Source: Falsiruegeria litorea R37
Lineage (GTDB): Bacteria; Pseudomonadota; Alphaproteobacteria; Rhodobacterales; Rhodobacteraceae
Direction: 5' to 3'
NCBI RefSeq assembly: GCF_900172225.1
Contig: NZ_FWFO01000002.1
Span: 484,429-548,428, forward strand
DNA length: 64,000 bases
The position numbers and the translations under genes were made by a program. Below are positions 63,514 through 64,000 of this stretch, one piece after another (within the stretch, counting starts at the first letter, position 1; every line of letters starts with the position of its first letter). The notes beneath the pieces were generated by a model that was not told the DNA's origin, made no database searches, and saw nothing but the letters and a program-made list of their open reading frames with translations.

Positions 63514-64000
63514 ATGTCTACGACATATTTTTATTATTGGTACGATCCTACCACAAACGACTACTTCTACGGTTATACTTACGACTCTGACGGATCTCAG
63601 GGGCTTTACGACGGATACACCTATTACACCACAACTGAAAATGGTGACTCCGCGTACTACTACGTCTATGGCAGCTCCAGCGGTGACGTGTATGGCCTTG
63701 GCGAAGATGTAACCTACAACTACTTCTACTATGATGGCGAAACGGGGCAGAGTGACTCTGATCCGTATTACGCGTCGAACTATGGCTACTCTTTGGGGTC
63801 CGGCATGGTCGGATCGTATGACTACGTCGACTTTGACGATGGCGACTATACCGATGGTCTGTTCGGCTACGGTGGCTACTATGAGGCCGATGACGAGGCT
63901 GGCGGCGCGACATACTGGTACTACTGGTATGACAGCTCGGGGTCTGGTGACTTCTACTACGGCTATACCTACGACAGCGACGGCTCTCAGGGTCTGTCGT
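63514..64000 (+). CDS. Tyrosine/aspartate/glycine-rich repeat protein, 3' end outside window
   Basis: Open from ATG 63514 (AAGGGGGA site) to the window edge: 162 residues visible. By my count 39 are Tyr (24%), 23 Asp, 5 Glu, with no Lys, Arg, His or Cys. A unit starting YYWYD and reaching DYFYGYTYDSDGSQGL recurs at residues 7-31 and 136-161, a period of about 129 residues. Between them are YYYVYGSSSGDVYGLG and GSYDYVDFDDGDYTDGLFGY. No N-terminal signal peptide, as expected for a type 1 secretion substrate. Function unknown; an adhesive, matrix or modified extracellular protein is inferred from composition and context only. Confidence 0.85.
   Translation, partial: MSTTYFYYWYDPTTNDYFYGYTYDSDGSQGLYDGYTYYTTTENGDSAYYYVYGSSSGDVYGLGEDVTYNYFYYDGETGQSDSDPYYASNYGYSLGSGMVGSYDYVDFDDGDYTDGLFGYGGYYEADDEAGGATYWYYWYDSSGSGDFYYGYTYDSDGSQGLS

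Overview
The window looks like chromosome from a marine Roseobacter-group alphaproteobacterium (Rhodobacteraceae, Ruegeria/Tritonibacter-like). This is inferred from the high GC content, frequent GTG starts and 4-bp start/stop overlaps, a FIGLU-deiminase type histidine pathway, the class I aa3 oxidase subunit and the mix of Rieske oxygenases, TTT transporters and type 1 secretion genes. No species call can be made without a search.

Layout. 1-10 kb is mostly housekeeping: the 3' part of a divergent pyruvate phosphate dikinase, a SleB-type cell-wall hydrolase, the folate pair folB-folP, an EamA exporter, a Rieske oxygenase, a small lipoprotein, ilvC, and a divergent overlapping pair of Lrp/AsnC regulators. 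10.2-17.6 kb is a complete histidine utilisation locus (hutC, hutF | hutI-hutH-hutG-hutU) with a dyad operator inside the divergent promoter. 17.8-34.8 kb holds an aminotransferase, a UbiH-type monooxygenase, a HAD phosphatase, a GntR regulator, a membrane glycosyltransferase with a GspE-N-like domain, carA, yqeY, DUF2244, a tandem pair of family-2-like glycosyltransferases, ctaD with an FNR-type box, a HIT protein, a LuxR regulator fused to an apparently dead alpha/beta-hydrolase domain, lipB and a DsbA-like protein.

From a tRNA-Leu(GAG) at 35.0 kb the content becomes accessory. A three-gene cassette (amidohydrolase, AraC regulator, DoxX-like protein) sits between two near-identical 50-bp direct repeats. 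It is followed by a catabolic cluster at 38.7-45.9 kb: creatininase-like amidohydrolase, XRE-cupin regulator, amino-acid-type ABC importer, two AhpD/CMD-fold proteins, a vanillate-demethylase-type Rieske oxygenase and an M29/NicX-like metalloenzyme. Two of its promoters share a conserved operator-like sequence. Next come a MarR-controlled tripartite tricarboxylate transporter with a sulfatase (46.3-51.4 kb), a secreted alkylsulfatase, a transmembrane TPR protein, a TPR-sulfotransferase and a secreted subtilase.

The most striking part is the right end (56.2-64.0 kb). A type 1 secretion ATPase has lost its ABC signature sequence and switch-loop histidine and carries a roughly 110-residue proline-rich tail. 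Its HlyD-type adaptor follows, then a 97-residue protein, then a strong RNA hairpin and the start of an extraordinary open frame that runs off the window: about 24% tyrosine, very rich in Asp and Gly, with no Lys, Arg, His or Cys in its first 162 residues, and built of units of about 129 residues. A PAPS-type sulfotransferase with TPRs lies close upstream. This suggests (inference only) a secreted, possibly tyrosine-modified, repeat protein system analogous in logic to the Xanthomonas RaxX/RaxST/RaxAB set.
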